Shown piece by piece: positions 17,555 through 26,690 of a stretch of DNA of 64,000 bases (positions are counted from its first letter, which is position 1; each line of letters starts with the position of its first letter). The stretch lies in NCBI GenBank assembly GCA_003576845.1, contig QEVJ01000006.1, positions 24,873 through 88,872 on the forward strand. Direction: 5' to 3'. The notes below the pieces were generated by a model. The model did not search any database. It was not told the origin of the DNA and saw nothing but the letters and a program-made list of their open reading frames with translations. The DNA is from Planctomycetota bacterium. Lineage in GTDB: Bacteria > Planctomycetota > Planctomycetia > Pirellulales > PLA5. The position numbers and the translations under genes are program-made.

Positions 17555-20500
17555 ATGATACGGCGAACTCGCACTCGCAATCGCAGATCGGCTTGGCTCG
17601 TGTGCACGCGGCTCTCGTATGCACTGATCGTGCTCGCCACCGCGGCATCCTGCACGCGCAAGCCTGAGCCAGAACCCGAGGGCACGAACGCGGGTCCGGC
17701 GAAAAGTAAGAGGGCGACGACGTTCGACGAGTATACCGCCGAGCGTAACCGCGCCGCGGCGCTCATGGGGCAGTACGAATACGCAAAGGCGGTCGAGATC
17801 TACGACGCGCTGGCCACGCAAGAGTTTGCCGGCGGCGACCACGAAACCGATCGGGCGATCGCCACCCTCAACCGCCAGCAGCCGGGTGACACGCGACGCG
17901 CCCTCGATATCCTGCAAAAGGTGATTGGCGACGCAAACGTAACATGGTCCCCGATACGCGCCCGCTATTGTGCCGGTCTGTTGCTGATCTACGAACGCCG
18001 GACCGACGAAGCGATCGAGCACTTGCGCTATGTGACCGAGAACGATCCCAACGACGGTTATGCGGCGTGCTGGCTGGGCCAGTGCCTGCTCGCGACCGGC
18101 AAAATCGAAGAGGCGGGAAAAGAATATCGCCGCGCGGTCGAGGTCGATCCTTACCTACGCAGTGGGTATTACGGGCTCGCCCAAGTGTTGCAGAGGCAAG
18201 GCAAACGGGACGACGCGCAGAAGGTGCTCGACGTGTTCGAGCGGCTCAAGGACAACCCGCAGGCGCGGCTGGCGGATTTCAAGTACATGCGGATGGGACC
18301 GAAGGCGGAGATTCGGCCCGTCGATACGATTTCGCAGATTCGGGGCCAGGAGATTCCAGAGGTTCGGCCGCAGGGACGGATTTTCGCCGAGCCGACGGCA
18401 TTGCCGCTCGTTGCGCCGCTCGCGGCGCCGTGGCAATGGTCTGATGCGGCAGCACGGCCCGCCGGCCACGATGCCGGCAAGCCCGATTCGCGGCGTGTGT
18501 GCCCGAGCATTACCGTTTGCGACATCAACGGCGACGGCAAACTCGATCTGTTTGCCGCGGCCGCGCTCGTCCGCGACGGGCAAACGGCTAATGCCATTTT
18601 GCTGGCCGAGGGCGACAAGTTCCGCATCGACACCGGCCAGCCGCTCGCGGCGGTGTCCGATGTGCGGGCCGCACTGTGGGGCGATTACGACAACGACGGC
18701 CGCATGGACGTTTATCTCTGCCGCCGCGGACCGAACCCGCTTTGGCGGCAAGACGCCGTCGGCAAATGGAGCGACGTCACTGAGGCGACGAAGACGGCGA
18801 GCGGCGACCACGACACGGTCGACGGCATGATGTTCGACGCCGATCACGACGGCGACCTTGACCTCTTCGTTGTCAACGCCGACGGGCCGAACGAGCTGTT
18901 GAGCAACAACCTCGACGGAACGTTTCGCCCGATCGCAGCCGAGCAAGGCATCGCCGGAGACGGACGCCCCTCGCGTCAGGTCATCGCAGCGGACCTGGAC
19001 AACGACCGCGATCTCGATCTCATCGTGCTGCACGACGAACCGCCGCACGACGTGTTCCTCAATGATCGGCTGTGGAACTATCGCCTGGCCGACAACTGGC
19101 AGGAATTGTGCAAGACGCCGATTCAGACGGCGCTTGCCTTGCATAGCAGCACGAAATCTCCGTGGAGATTCAGGCCCGGCGCCGGAATGCTCAGCGACTT
19201 ATATGGGCACCACGAGGTCGACGGCAGCGCGCTGGATCGCGTGGAGGTATTGACCGCAGCCGGCGGTACGTTGCGTCGTTGGATGAGCGAGCGCGAAGGA
19301 GTTAGGTGGATCGGCGATTCGGATTTGCGCGGCGGCGATGCAAACGTCCCGGTCCCCGATGTCAGAAAAAGTGTCGACTTATCGTGGGCCGTCGCCGATG
19401 TCGTGGGCGTCGGCGAATACCATGTAATCGCACGCCACGACGGCAGCGCCGGCATTTGGTCGGCCACCCTCGATGCACCGGACTCTATGGAGAAGCTCGA
19501 CGGCCTCGCCGAATGTTGGGCGCTGTGCAACTTCGACGTCGCCACCGGCCCCGCCATCGTCGATTTACCGCCTGGACAACCGCCGCGGATTTGGCGGCCT
19601 GGGCCGGGGCGGTTTCCCTTCGTTGGCCTCACGCTCAGCGGACACGACAAGAAATCGGATCAAATGCGAAGCAACGCCTCGGGAATCGGTGCGGCGCTCT
19701 CCGTGCGCATCGGCCGACATTGGACGGCCGTCGACGCGATCCGAACTTCGACCGCGCCCGGCCAAAGCCTGCAACCGCTGGCCATCGGCACGCGCGGCGC
19801 GAAACGGATCGATTTCGTCAACATCACGTGGCCCGACGGCGTGTATCAGACGGAAATGGACCTCGAAGCGGGCAAGCTTCACCGTATCGAAGAAATTCAG
19901 CGGCAATTGTCGAGTTGCCCGGTGCTGTTTGCGTGGAACGGTCGCGAGTTTGCGTTCGTGACCGACCTGCTCGGCGTGGGCGGATTGGGCTTCAATATCG
20001 GTCGCGGCGAATATGCGACGCCGCGCCCATGGGAGAACCTGCTGTTGCCGGCGGGCGTGCTTACTCCGCTTGATGGCCGCCACGTGCTGAAGCTTGGCGA
20101 ACCAATGGAAGAGGTCTGTTATCTCGATGCGCTCAGGCTGGTGGCGTACGACCTGCCGCCGGGTTGGAACGTGACGCTCGACGAGCGCTTCGGCGAAACG
20201 CCGCCGATGCCGACCGGCCGAGCGTTGTTCTATCGCCGCTCGTTGGAGCCGGCGCGTGCCATGGACACGCGCGGTGCGGACGTAACGGAGCTTCTTCGCC
20301 GCGTCGATCGCCGTGCCGTCTCACCCGGCGAACCGGATCGGCGATTTCTCGGCCGGACGCAGCCGCATCGCGTCACAATCGAATTCGCCGAACCGCTCGA
20401 CGCGACCGATGGCGAACCGGTGCTTATCCTCGACGGCTGGATCGAATACCCGTACTCGCAAACGATGTTCGCCGCGTGGCAAGCGGGCGCGGCATACGAA

Positions 20501-21139
20501 TCGGCGACGCTCGAAGCCCGCGGCGACGACGGCGCGTGGCACGTCGTTCACGAGCGATTTGGGTATCCGGCCGGGATGCCGCGGGAAATGGCGTTGCCGA
20601 TCGACAAAACAAGGCTACCGCGAGGCACGACGGCGTTGCGGCTCTCTGCAAACGTCGAAGTGTATTGGGACGCCGCGCGGGTTGCATTCGCCGAGCCGTG
20701 CCAGCAAGCCAGGCGAACCGAATTGCCACTGGCTTCGGCGCGGCTGAGCGCGGTCGGCTTTCCCCGGCGCACGACGCATGCCCAGCGACGCCCGCGTTAC
20801 GATTATGCTCACCGCACGCCGGCTTGGGACACGCGGCACGCGGCGGGCACGTACACGTCGTTCGGACCAGTCGAGCCGCTGTTGGCCGACGTCGACGACG
20901 CCGTGGCGATCTTCGGCCCCGGCGAAGAGGTTCATGCCGAGTTCGCTGCGCAGGAACTGCCACTTGCCGAGGGCTGGTCGCGCCGCCACGTCCTCGAATC
21001 GCACGGTTGGTGCAAAGACATGGACCTCTTCACTCGCGACGGCGAAACGGTCGAACCGCTGCCGCGGCGCGATCCCGACCTACCGCCGAGCAAAAAAACC
21101 GACGCGCTGCACCGCGAGTTCAACACTCGTGCGCATTAG
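17555..21139 (+). CDS. Giant TPR-FG-GAP-ASPIC/UnbV lipoprotein
   Basis: 1194 residues with AAGGA eight bases before the ATG. A lipoprotein-type leader ends at TAASC (residue about 33). TPR helices span about 60-230 (YAACWLGQCLLATGKIEEAG). An FG-GAP/VCBS propeller spans about 310-510 (VCDINGDGKLDLFAA, WGDYDNDGRMDVYL, DADHDGDLDLFVVN). An ASPIC/UnbV-like part is at about 700-770 (GIGAALSVRIG, VNITWPDG). The last 400 residues form a domain I do not recognise, opening with LFAWNGREFAFVTDLLG. It thus carries, in one chain, the TPR and propeller modules that its neighbours carry on separate proteins. Extracytoplasmic; function unknown. Confidence 0.82.
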   Translation: MIRRTRTRNRRSAWLVCTRLSYALIVLATAASCTRKPEPEPEGTNAGPAKSKRATTFDEYTAERNRAAALMGQYEYAKAVEIYDALATQEFAGGDHETDRAIATLNRQQPGDTRRALDILQKVIGDANVTWSPIRARYCAGLLLIYERRTDEAIEHLRYVTENDPNDGYAACWLGQCLLATGKIEEAGKEYRRAVEVDPYLRSGYYGLAQVLQRQGKRDDAQKVLDVFERLKDNPQARLADFKYMRMGPKAEIRPVDTISQIRGQEIPEVRPQGRIFAEPTALPLVAPLAAPWQWSDAAARPAGHDAGKPDSRRVCPSITVCDINGDGKLDLFAAAALVRDGQTANAILLAEGDKFRIDTGQPLAAVSDVRAALWGDYDNDGRMDVYLCRRGPNPLWRQDAVGKWSDVTEATKTASGDHDTVDGMMFDADHDGDLDLFVVNADGPNELLSNNLDGTFRPIAAEQGIAGDGRPSRQVIAADLDNDRDLDLIVLHDEPPHDVFLNDRLWNYRLADNWQELCKTPIQTALALHSSTKSPWRFRPGAGMLSDLYGHHEVDGSALDRVEVLTAAGGTLRRWMSEREGVRWIGDSDLRGGDANVPVPDVRKSVDLSWAVADVVGVGEYHVIARHDGSAGIWSATLDAPDSMEKLDGLAECWALCNFDVATGPAIVDLPPGQPPRIWRPGPGRFPFVGLTLSGHDKKSDQMRSNASGIGAALSVRIGRHWTAVDAIRTSTAPGQSLQPLAIGTRGAKRIDFVNITWPDGVYQTEMDLEAGKLHRIEEIQRQLSSCPVLFAWNGREFAFVTDLLGVGGLGFNIGRGEYATPRPWENLLLPAGVLTPLDGRHVLKLGEPMEEVCYLDALRLVAYDLPPGWNVTLDERFGETPPMPTGRALFYRRSLEPARAMDTRGADVTELLRRVDRRAVSPGEPDRRFLGRTQPHRVTIEFAEPLDATDGEPVLILDGWIEYPYSQTMFAAWQAGAAYESATLEARGDDGAWHVVHERFGYPAGMPREMALPIDKTRLPRGTTALRLSANVEVYWDAARVAFAEPCQQARRTELPLASARLSAVGFPRRTTHAQRRPRYDYAHRTPAWDTRHAAGTYTSFGPVEPLLADVDDAVAIFGPGEEVHAEFAAQELPLAEGWSRRHVLESHGWCKDMDLFTRDGETVEPLPRRDPDLPPSKKTDALHREFNTRAH

Positions 21140-21147
21140 GCGCGGGT

Positions 21148-21702
21148 TCAGGGAGATCGTCCCTTGAGCAGTCCGTCGTGCCACAACAGCCCGACCAGGC
21201 TCTTCGCGTCCTGCACTTCGCCTGTGCGCACGAGCCGCATGGCTTCATCCCAGGCGACCACGGCCCGCTCGATCTCTTCGCCTTCCTCCAACTCGGTTTC
21301 GCCGAGGACGAGATCGCGGGCGACGAACAGGTGCATCCGTTCGTTCAAGATGCCCGGCGACATGAAGAACTCGCACGCCCGCTCGATTCTTCCGGCGCGA
21401 TAACCGGTTTCTTCGACCAATTCGCGCTCGGCGCACAGCGTCGGGTCTTCGCCGTGTTCGAGCGTGCCCGCCGGAAGTTCCAATAGCGCGCGGCCGACCG
21501 CCACACGATAATTGCGAATCAGGCACACGTGGCTGTCATCGACGAGGGGCAGGATGGTCACCGCGCCGGGATGTTCGACGATCTCGCGTGCCACCACCGT
21601 TCCGGAGGGGAGCCGCCGATAACGCCGCACCACGCGAAACCGGCTCGCGTGGAGCAGGTCTTCGTCTTCGGGAACACTCGGGTCGTTCGACTTCGCGTCC
21701 AT
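21148..21702 (-). CDS. NUDIX hydrolase, ADP-ribose pyrophosphatase-like
   Basis: 184 residues from the ATG at 21702 with GGAG six bases upstream. The full NUDIX box GX5EX7REUXEEXGU is present at 79-101 (GTLEHGEDPTLCAERELVEE, then TGY). The preceding EHPGAVTILPLVDD and ELPAGTLE are typical of ADP-sugar pyrophosphatases, which split ADP-ribose to AMP and ribose 5-phosphate in the cytoplasm. A much longer frame extends upstream but is Arg/Ala-rich shadow of the neighbouring protease. The gene ends close to the convergent TPR-ASPIC gene. Confidence 0.88.
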   Translation of the reverse strand: MDAKSNDPSVPEDEDLLHASRFRVVRRYRRLPSGTVVAREIVEHPGAVTILPLVDDSHVCLIRNYRVAVGRALLELPAGTLEHGEDPTLCAERELVEETGYRAGRIERACEFFMSPGILNERMHLFVARDLVLGETELEEGEEIERAVVAWDEAMRLVRTGEVQDAKSLVGLLWHDGLLKGRSP

Positions 21703-21921
21703 AGCAACTCCACGGGACGAATCGTCCAGGCTTTCGCGACGTTGCCAGCGCCGCGCGAGCGCCGCAACTTGCGCCGCCGCCCGGATTTCAATTGCTTCCG
21801 GATTGGCCGACTGATACCATAATACGAAGGCGACGGCCAGCGCGAGCGACCCAAGCGGGAAGTGCTGCCGCCGCGATGCCGGCGCACCGCGTGACAGCAA
21901 AGCCGCCGTGGAGCAAGCGGT

Positions 21922-22962
21922 ATGCGAGACTGGTCGTTTTGGAGCGTGAGCCTCGGTCGCTTTGCCGGTGTTCAAGTCCGGCTCCATGCCTTCTTCTTGC
22001 TCTTTGCGCTGGCCATTCTTTTTATGGCCTCGGGCGATGCAAGCGCCGCGTTGCTCGGCCCGTGCGCGCTCGCACTCGCCGTGCTCTTGGTGAGCGTGCT
22101 CCTGCACGAGTTGGCCCACGGCATCGCCGCCCAGCGCGTGGGCGGGCACGTCGACGAGCTGGTTCTCGGTCCGTTCGGCGGACTGTCGCCCATGGCCGTT
22201 CCGGCGCAGCCGCAATTGCAGTTGATCGTGGCCGTCGCGGGTCCGCTGGTCAACATGGCCCTGGTCTTCGTGTCGATGATGTGTTTGCTGATCGCCGGGC
22301 GCGACGACGACGTGCCCAATCTGTTGAGCGTGATCTTCAAGGGCGACTTGACCGCCGATCCGTGGGGGCTAACGGCGGTCAAGCTCCTGTTCTGGATCAA
22401 TTGGGTGCTGTTGCTCGCGAATCTTCTCCCCGCTCCGCCATTCGACGGCGGCGTGGTGCTGCGGTCGATCCTCTGGCCGTTCGTAGGCTATCGGCAAGCC
22501 GTGTTGCTCGTCGCCCGGGTGGCGAAGATCACGGCGGCGGTGCTGTGCGTGGCGGCGTGGTTCGTGCCGGCGCCGCCGCCCGAGTTGCAGGTTCCGCCGC
22601 TTTGGCTACCGATCGTGATGGTCGCGCTGGTGCTTTACTTTAGCGCGAAGGCCGAGGTCGAGCGTTTGCGGGAACGCGAATTGAGCGAGGAGTGGCTCGG
22701 CTTCGACTTCTCCCAGCAATTTGCCGACGACGAAGAACCCCCGGAGCCGCGTCGCCGCGACCCGGGGATCATCCAGCGGTGGCTCGAACGCCGCCGCGCC
22801 ACCCGGCTGCGCCGCAAGCAGCTCGAAGAGGAAGAAGAGGAGTGGCGGGCGGACGACATTCTCGCCCGGCTGCACACGTTCGGCATCAAGTCGCTCTCGG
22901 CGGAAGACCGGGCGATCCTCCAGCGCGTCAGCCAGCGCTATCGCAACCGGCTCAATCACTGA
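21922..22962 (+). CDS. Site-2-protease-type M50 metalloprotease with DUF6576-like tail
   Basis: 346 residues, multi-pass membrane protein. The zinc site HELAH is at 62-66 within a hydrophobic helix, and the third ligand motif is APPFDGG (D175), both characteristic of intramembrane M50 peptidases. These cut membrane-embedded substrates such as anti-sigma factors. After the last helix (about 210-230) comes a charged cytoplasmic stretch with a Glu/Arg coiled region (270-305). A final motif, DDILARLHTFGIKSLSAEDR, resembles the helical tail usually found on bacterial rhomboid proteases. The assignment of that tail is from memory. No PDZ domain is seen. Confidence 0.85.
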   Translation: MRDWSFWSVSLGRFAGVQVRLHAFFLLFALAILFMASGDASAALLGPCALALAVLLVSVLLHELAHGIAAQRVGGHVDELVLGPFGGLSPMAVPAQPQLQLIVAVAGPLVNMALVFVSMMCLLIAGRDDDVPNLLSVIFKGDLTADPWGLTAVKLLFWINWVLLLANLLPAPPFDGGVVLRSILWPFVGYRQAVLLVARVAKITAAVLCVAAWFVPAPPPELQVPPLWLPIVMVALVLYFSAKAEVERLRERELSEEWLGFDFSQQFADDEEPPEPRRRDPGIIQRWLERRRATRLRRKQLEEEEEEWRADDILARLHTFGIKSLSAEDRAILQRVSQRYRNRLNH

Positions 22963-23016
22963 CGGGCGGCCGTTGCTGTGGCGGGGCGCGGATTCGCTCG
23001 AATCGGAGGCATAACC

Positions 23017-24123
23017 GTGCGACGGCTGCGGGTGACGATTGCGGTGCTGGCCATCGGCGCGGCGTGGGGTGACGCCGCGTGCTGCCGCTTCGCTCGGGCC
23101 GACGAGTCGCCGTCGAAGATCAAGTCGGACGAGCGGGTCGTCTTCTTTCCGGCGAATGCGCGGCTTGCGGATCAAGGCGCGGTTTGGGAAGCCCGCGTGC
23201 ATGGCTGGATCTTCGAACCGGAGCAAGGCGACTTACTGCGGGCGGTGGCGGTCGACGAGTTGCGTAAGATGCTCGATCTCGATCCCAAGGAGACGGCCAC
23301 GAAAACCTTCGAGAGCCGCGTGCGGCTGTTTCTCGTCGACAACGAGCGCGGCAAGCGGGTCGGCATACGATTGGCTGGCGAGACGTTCGTCTCGGACGAG
23401 TCGGCGGCGGATGGGCATTTCGCGATCGCCGTTCGCATCCCGGTGGAAAAGATTGCCGGCGAGCTCAAGACCAGCCGCATCGTTCGCTATCGCGCCGTGC
23501 TTGACGGCGACGACCGGCGCTCGTTTGCCGGCGAACTGCATTGCCTCGCGCCGGAGGGCGTGTCGATCGTCAGCGACATCGACGACACTATCAAAGTGAC
23601 GGAGGTGACGTCCAAACTATCGCTCGTGCGGAACACGTTCTTTCGCGAGTTCCGCGCCGTCGACGGCATGGCCGACATCTACCAGCGGTGGGCCAAACAG
23701 GGCTACGACTTTCACTACGTCTCGGCCGCGCCGTGGCAGCTTTACGAGCCGCTTCGCGAATTCGCCTCCGCAGTAAAGTTTCCCGCCGGCACGTACCATC
23801 TCAAGCGGATGCGGCTCAAGGACGAGACGCTCTTCAATCTGTTTGCCGATCCGGTCGAGTACAAGCTGGCAATCCTGGAGCCGATGTTCGCCCAATATCC
23901 CGAGCGCAAGTTCGTGCTCGTCGGCGACTCCGGCGAAAAAGACCCCGAAATCTACGGCCATCTCGCGCGACGCTATCCGGGACAGGTCGAAGCGATCTTC
24001 ATTCGCGACGTGACCGGCGAGAAACGCGACTCGGAGCGGTACGAGAAGGCACTCGAAGGTGTGCTCGGGGGCAAATGGCACGTGTTCGGGGAACCCGCCA
24101 CGATTACTTGGCCGAAAAAGTAA
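23017..24123 (+). CDS. Exported APP1-like phosphatidate phosphatase (DUF2183)
   Basis: 368 residues from GTG at 23017, chosen because GGAGG lies seven bases upstream and a signal peptide (1-28, ending RFARA) starts there. The catalytic motif of the HAD-like APP1 family, DIDDT, is at 187-191, with SDIDDTIK as the conserved block. Later conserved blocks are FHYVSAAPWQLY and VLVGDSGEKDPEIY, the latter being the usual metal-binding end of the fold. Eukaryotic APP1 dephosphorylates phosphatidic acid; the bacterial substrate is unproven. It follows the M50 protease on the same strand by 54 bases and may share its transcript. Confidence 0.85.
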   Translation: MRRLRVTIAVLAIGAAWGDAACCRFARADESPSKIKSDERVVFFPANARLADQGAVWEARVHGWIFEPEQGDLLRAVAVDELRKMLDLDPKETATKTFESRVRLFLVDNERGKRVGIRLAGETFVSDESAADGHFAIAVRIPVEKIAGELKTSRIVRYRAVLDGDDRRSFAGELHCLAPEGVSIVSDIDDTIKVTEVTSKLSLVRNTFFREFRAVDGMADIYQRWAKQGYDFHYVSAAPWQLYEPLREFASAVKFPAGTYHLKRMRLKDETLFNLFADPVEYKLAILEPMFAQYPERKFVLVGDSGEKDPEIYGHLARRYPGQVEAIFIRDVTGEKRDSERYEKALEGVLGGKWHVFGEPATITWPKK

Positions 24124-24168
24124 CGTGGTGGGGTCTCCGCAGCGCGCCCGGCGATGCGCGATCGGCCG

Positions 24169-25704
24169 TTACCAGCGATACTCGATCGACACCTCGACGC
24201 CCCGCAGGAGCATGTCCGCGCTGCGGAAGACGTGCGTCGGGCGGGCGTCTCCTTGCAGCGTGCCGCCGATCTGCGTTTCGTTGATCGTGGTGTCGATCTG
24301 CTGACCGGGGCGAGCGACGTCGTCCAGGTACATGATCCGAAAGCCCACGCCCAGTTCCAGGCGATCCAGAAGCGCGTACTTGGCCGTGATCGAACCTTCG
24401 GGAATCGCCATGAACGTGTCGCGCGTGTAGCGGCCCATGTTCGTGGGCAAGGCGAGCAGGCCGCCCGGCTCGAAGGCCGTCGTGCCGAGCGACGCAATTT
24501 GCGTGTTGCCGTCGATGGTGACGACTTGATGGTTGTTGCCGAGGCCGACTTTCGCCATCGCCTCGAACGCCCAGCGGCTCCTGAACCATTCGAGCGACAG
24601 GCCGACTTCGCCGCCGTGGAAATCGTTGCGGACGTCGAAGATGTCGGTGCTCGACCGGAGCGTCGGCGCGAGTAGACCGCCACCGGGATCGAAAAACGAA
24701 TCGCGGATCACGAGGCTTTCGTCAACCTGCACGAAGCGATAGCCGCCGAACACGTCGAGCCGCACGTCGCGCTCGAAGTCGCCCCAGACGACGTGCCGAA
24801 ACGTGAGTCCGGCCGACTGCATCGAGCTTTGCGATTCGATGTCGATCGTGCCATCGAGGTCGACGGTCGCGCCTGGGCGCACGAAGTCCGGAAAGGCGAG
24901 CACCGCGGCGTCCTGTTGGCCCGTTGTAACGTTGAAGAATGGCCGGGCGAGAATCTGCGCGTTGGGATCGTTCTGGAACGACTCGCTGGCGGAAAACCGC
25001 GTCGCTTCGTCGGCGAGTGCCCAATAGTCGCCTTCGAGGGCCATGAACTGCCCGTCGACGAGCCACCAGCCGAGTTTGATCTGGCCGCCGCTGCGGTGCC
25101 CGTCGTCGATTTGCTCGTTGCCGAAGAGCACGGTAGCGGCGGGAAGGACGCCGGCCGCGGCTTGCGGTGTTCCGGCAGGGCTCGTCGTGACGAGAGCGGG
25201 TACGTCGTAGCCATCCGCCCACAGCGACAGGTACGATAGCCGCGCCCACCACCGCGACGGCTCCGCGACTTGTTCGTCCAAGCCGCCCGCATCGCCGCAG
25301 GGGACTTCCACCATCGGCCGCGGAATATGCGGGTCGAACGGCGGCGTGGCGTAGCACCAGTCGGGCAGCGTCCGCTCGGGCCGGTCGCCCCAGGCTTTTT
25401 GCCGCATCAACGCGTCGGCCTGAAGGAGGGCCGGGTCGGATGGGTCGAACGTGTATGTTCCGTCGGGATTCTTGGTCGCAGTGGGTGGGGCGCTCGGCGT
25501 TGGACGCGATTCGGGTGGCGCGGCGAACGCATCCTCGGCCGGCGGCGGTGCGAGCTGCGGTTGCTCGGCCGCGATCGGCTCGTTGCCGATGACGACCTGG
25601 GCAAGGGCCGGCGCCCCGAGCGCCGCCCACAGCACGCCGGCTGAGAGCAGGCCGCCGAGCGGCTTTGCGGTTCTAAGCAGATTGCGAAAGCGATTTCGTC
25701 GCAT
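24169..25704 (-). CDS. BBP7-family outer-membrane beta-barrel protein
   Basis: 511 residues from the ATG at 25704, where MRRNRFRNLLRTAKPLGG opens a signal peptide ending GAPALAQ. A Pro/Ala-rich linker (about 35-75) precedes the block ARLSYLSLWADGYDVPALVT, typical of the planctomycete BBP7 barrels. Alternating hydrophobic strands continue to the C-terminus, which closes with aromatic EYRW, as outer-membrane barrels do. It should form a surface barrel of unknown cargo. The frame extends 66 codons further upstream, but that part has no signal and is rejected. The spacing to the divergent glycosylase gene (266 bases) holds both promoters. Confidence 0.85.
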   Translation of the reverse strand: MRRNRFRNLLRTAKPLGGLLSAGVLWAALGAPALAQVVIGNEPIAAEQPQLAPPPAEDAFAAPPESRPTPSAPPTATKNPDGTYTFDPSDPALLQADALMRQKAWGDRPERTLPDWCYATPPFDPHIPRPMVEVPCGDAGGLDEQVAEPSRWWARLSYLSLWADGYDVPALVTTSPAGTPQAAAGVLPAATVLFGNEQIDDGHRSGGQIKLGWWLVDGQFMALEGDYWALADEATRFSASESFQNDPNAQILARPFFNVTTGQQDAAVLAFPDFVRPGATVDLDGTIDIESQSSMQSAGLTFRHVVWGDFERDVRLDVFGGYRFVQVDESLVIRDSFFDPGGGLLAPTLRSSTDIFDVRNDFHGGEVGLSLEWFRSRWAFEAMAKVGLGNNHQVVTIDGNTQIASLGTTAFEPGGLLALPTNMGRYTRDTFMAIPEGSITAKYALLDRLELGVGFRIMYLDDVARPGQQIDTTINETQIGGTLQGDARPTHVFRSADMLLRGVEVSIEYRW

Positions 25705-25970
25705 GGCAAATCGACCTGCGTTCGCGCGAGCGGCGCCCCCAGCGCCCGTGGCGCATCTAAGGGTTGTATCGGCCGGGCAAACTGTTTCGGTTGGCCGAAT
25801 TCTGCCAGCTACCGAGAGATTGACCTCTGCGGCGTGGGGAGATGGGAAGGACGGGATGACTTTGGCGCCCGCTCGAAGTGGGGCGGTTGCCAAGATTCGC
25901 ATGTCGCGCTTATCGTGGCAGCGGGCCGCAATGAACCACCCGCCGCGTCCGAAGGCGCCATCAATTCCCC

Positions 25971-26678
25971 TTGAGCTTCGAGCGACCCGTGAGCGACCAA
26001 CGCGCCTGGAACGCCCTCAACCGCCGCATCATCGCTTGCCGGCGCTGTCCGCGATTGATCGCCTATTGCCGGCAAGTCGCGGCGACGAAGCGGGCGAGTT
26101 TCGCAGATTGGACGTATTGGGGGCGGCCCGTGCCAAACTTCGGCGATCCGCGAGCGCGGCTGCTCGTGGTCGGTCTCGCGCCCGCGGCTCATGGCGCGAA
26201 CCGCACCGGGCGGATGTTCACGGGCGACCGCAGCGGCGACTGGCTCTACCGGGCGCTCTATCGCGCGGGATTCGCGAACCAACCGACGTCCGAATCGGCA
26301 AACGACGGGCTTGCGTTGCGGGACTGTGCGATAACGGCCGTCTGTCATTGCGCTCCGCCGGAAAACAAGCCGTTGCCGTGCGAAATCGCCGCGTGCCGAG
26401 AGTGGTTGGACGCGACGTTCGACGCGACCGGCCCGAAGGTGGTGGTTGCGCTCGGGCAAATTGCCTGGCGTGCAGCGGTCGATGCGCTGCGGCGGCGCGG
26501 CTGGCATTCGGGCCGGGTTCCCAAGTTTGCCCACGGCGCGCGCGTCGAACTCGCAGGCGGCCGCACGTTGCTGGGAAGTTATCACCCCAGCCAGCAAAAC
26601 ACGTTCACCGGCCGGCTGACCGAAAAGATGTTCGACGACATTTTCGCGCTCGCGCGGACGCTGCTGCGCGACGGTTAG
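25971..26678 (+). CDS. Family 5 uracil-DNA glycosylase (UdgB-like)
   Basis: 235 residues from TTG at 25971; GTG at 25989 is an equally possible start and neither has a good ribosome-binding site. It removes uracil and related damaged bases from DNA. The first active-site motif is [19 protein letters not shown] (68-86), where Ala follows GLAP as in family 5 rather than the Glu of family 4. The second is [15 protein letters not shown] near 208. Cys23, Cys26, Cys127 and Cys142 fit the 4Fe-4S cluster (CRRC ... CAPPENKP ... CREW). The Ser/Thr kinase gene starts a dozen bases later. Confidence 0.88.
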   Translation: MSFERPVSDQRAWNALNRRIIACRRCPRLIAYCRQVAATKRASFADWTYWGRPVPNFGDPRARLLVVGLAPAAHGANRTGRMFTGDRSGDWLYRALYRAGFANQPTSESANDGLALRDCAITAVCHCAPPENKPLPCEIAACREWLDATFDATGPKVVVALGQIAWRAAVDALRRRGWHSGRVPKFAHGARVELAGGRTLLGSYHPSQQNTFTGRLTEKMFDDIFALARTLLRDG

Positions 26679-26690
26679 TCGCGCGGACCA

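Noticed and set aside
21703..22215. N-terminal extension of the NUDIX frame by about 170 codons
   Set aside because: The extension is antisense to the protease gene and lacks any conserved block; the ATG at 21702 has a good ribosome-binding site.
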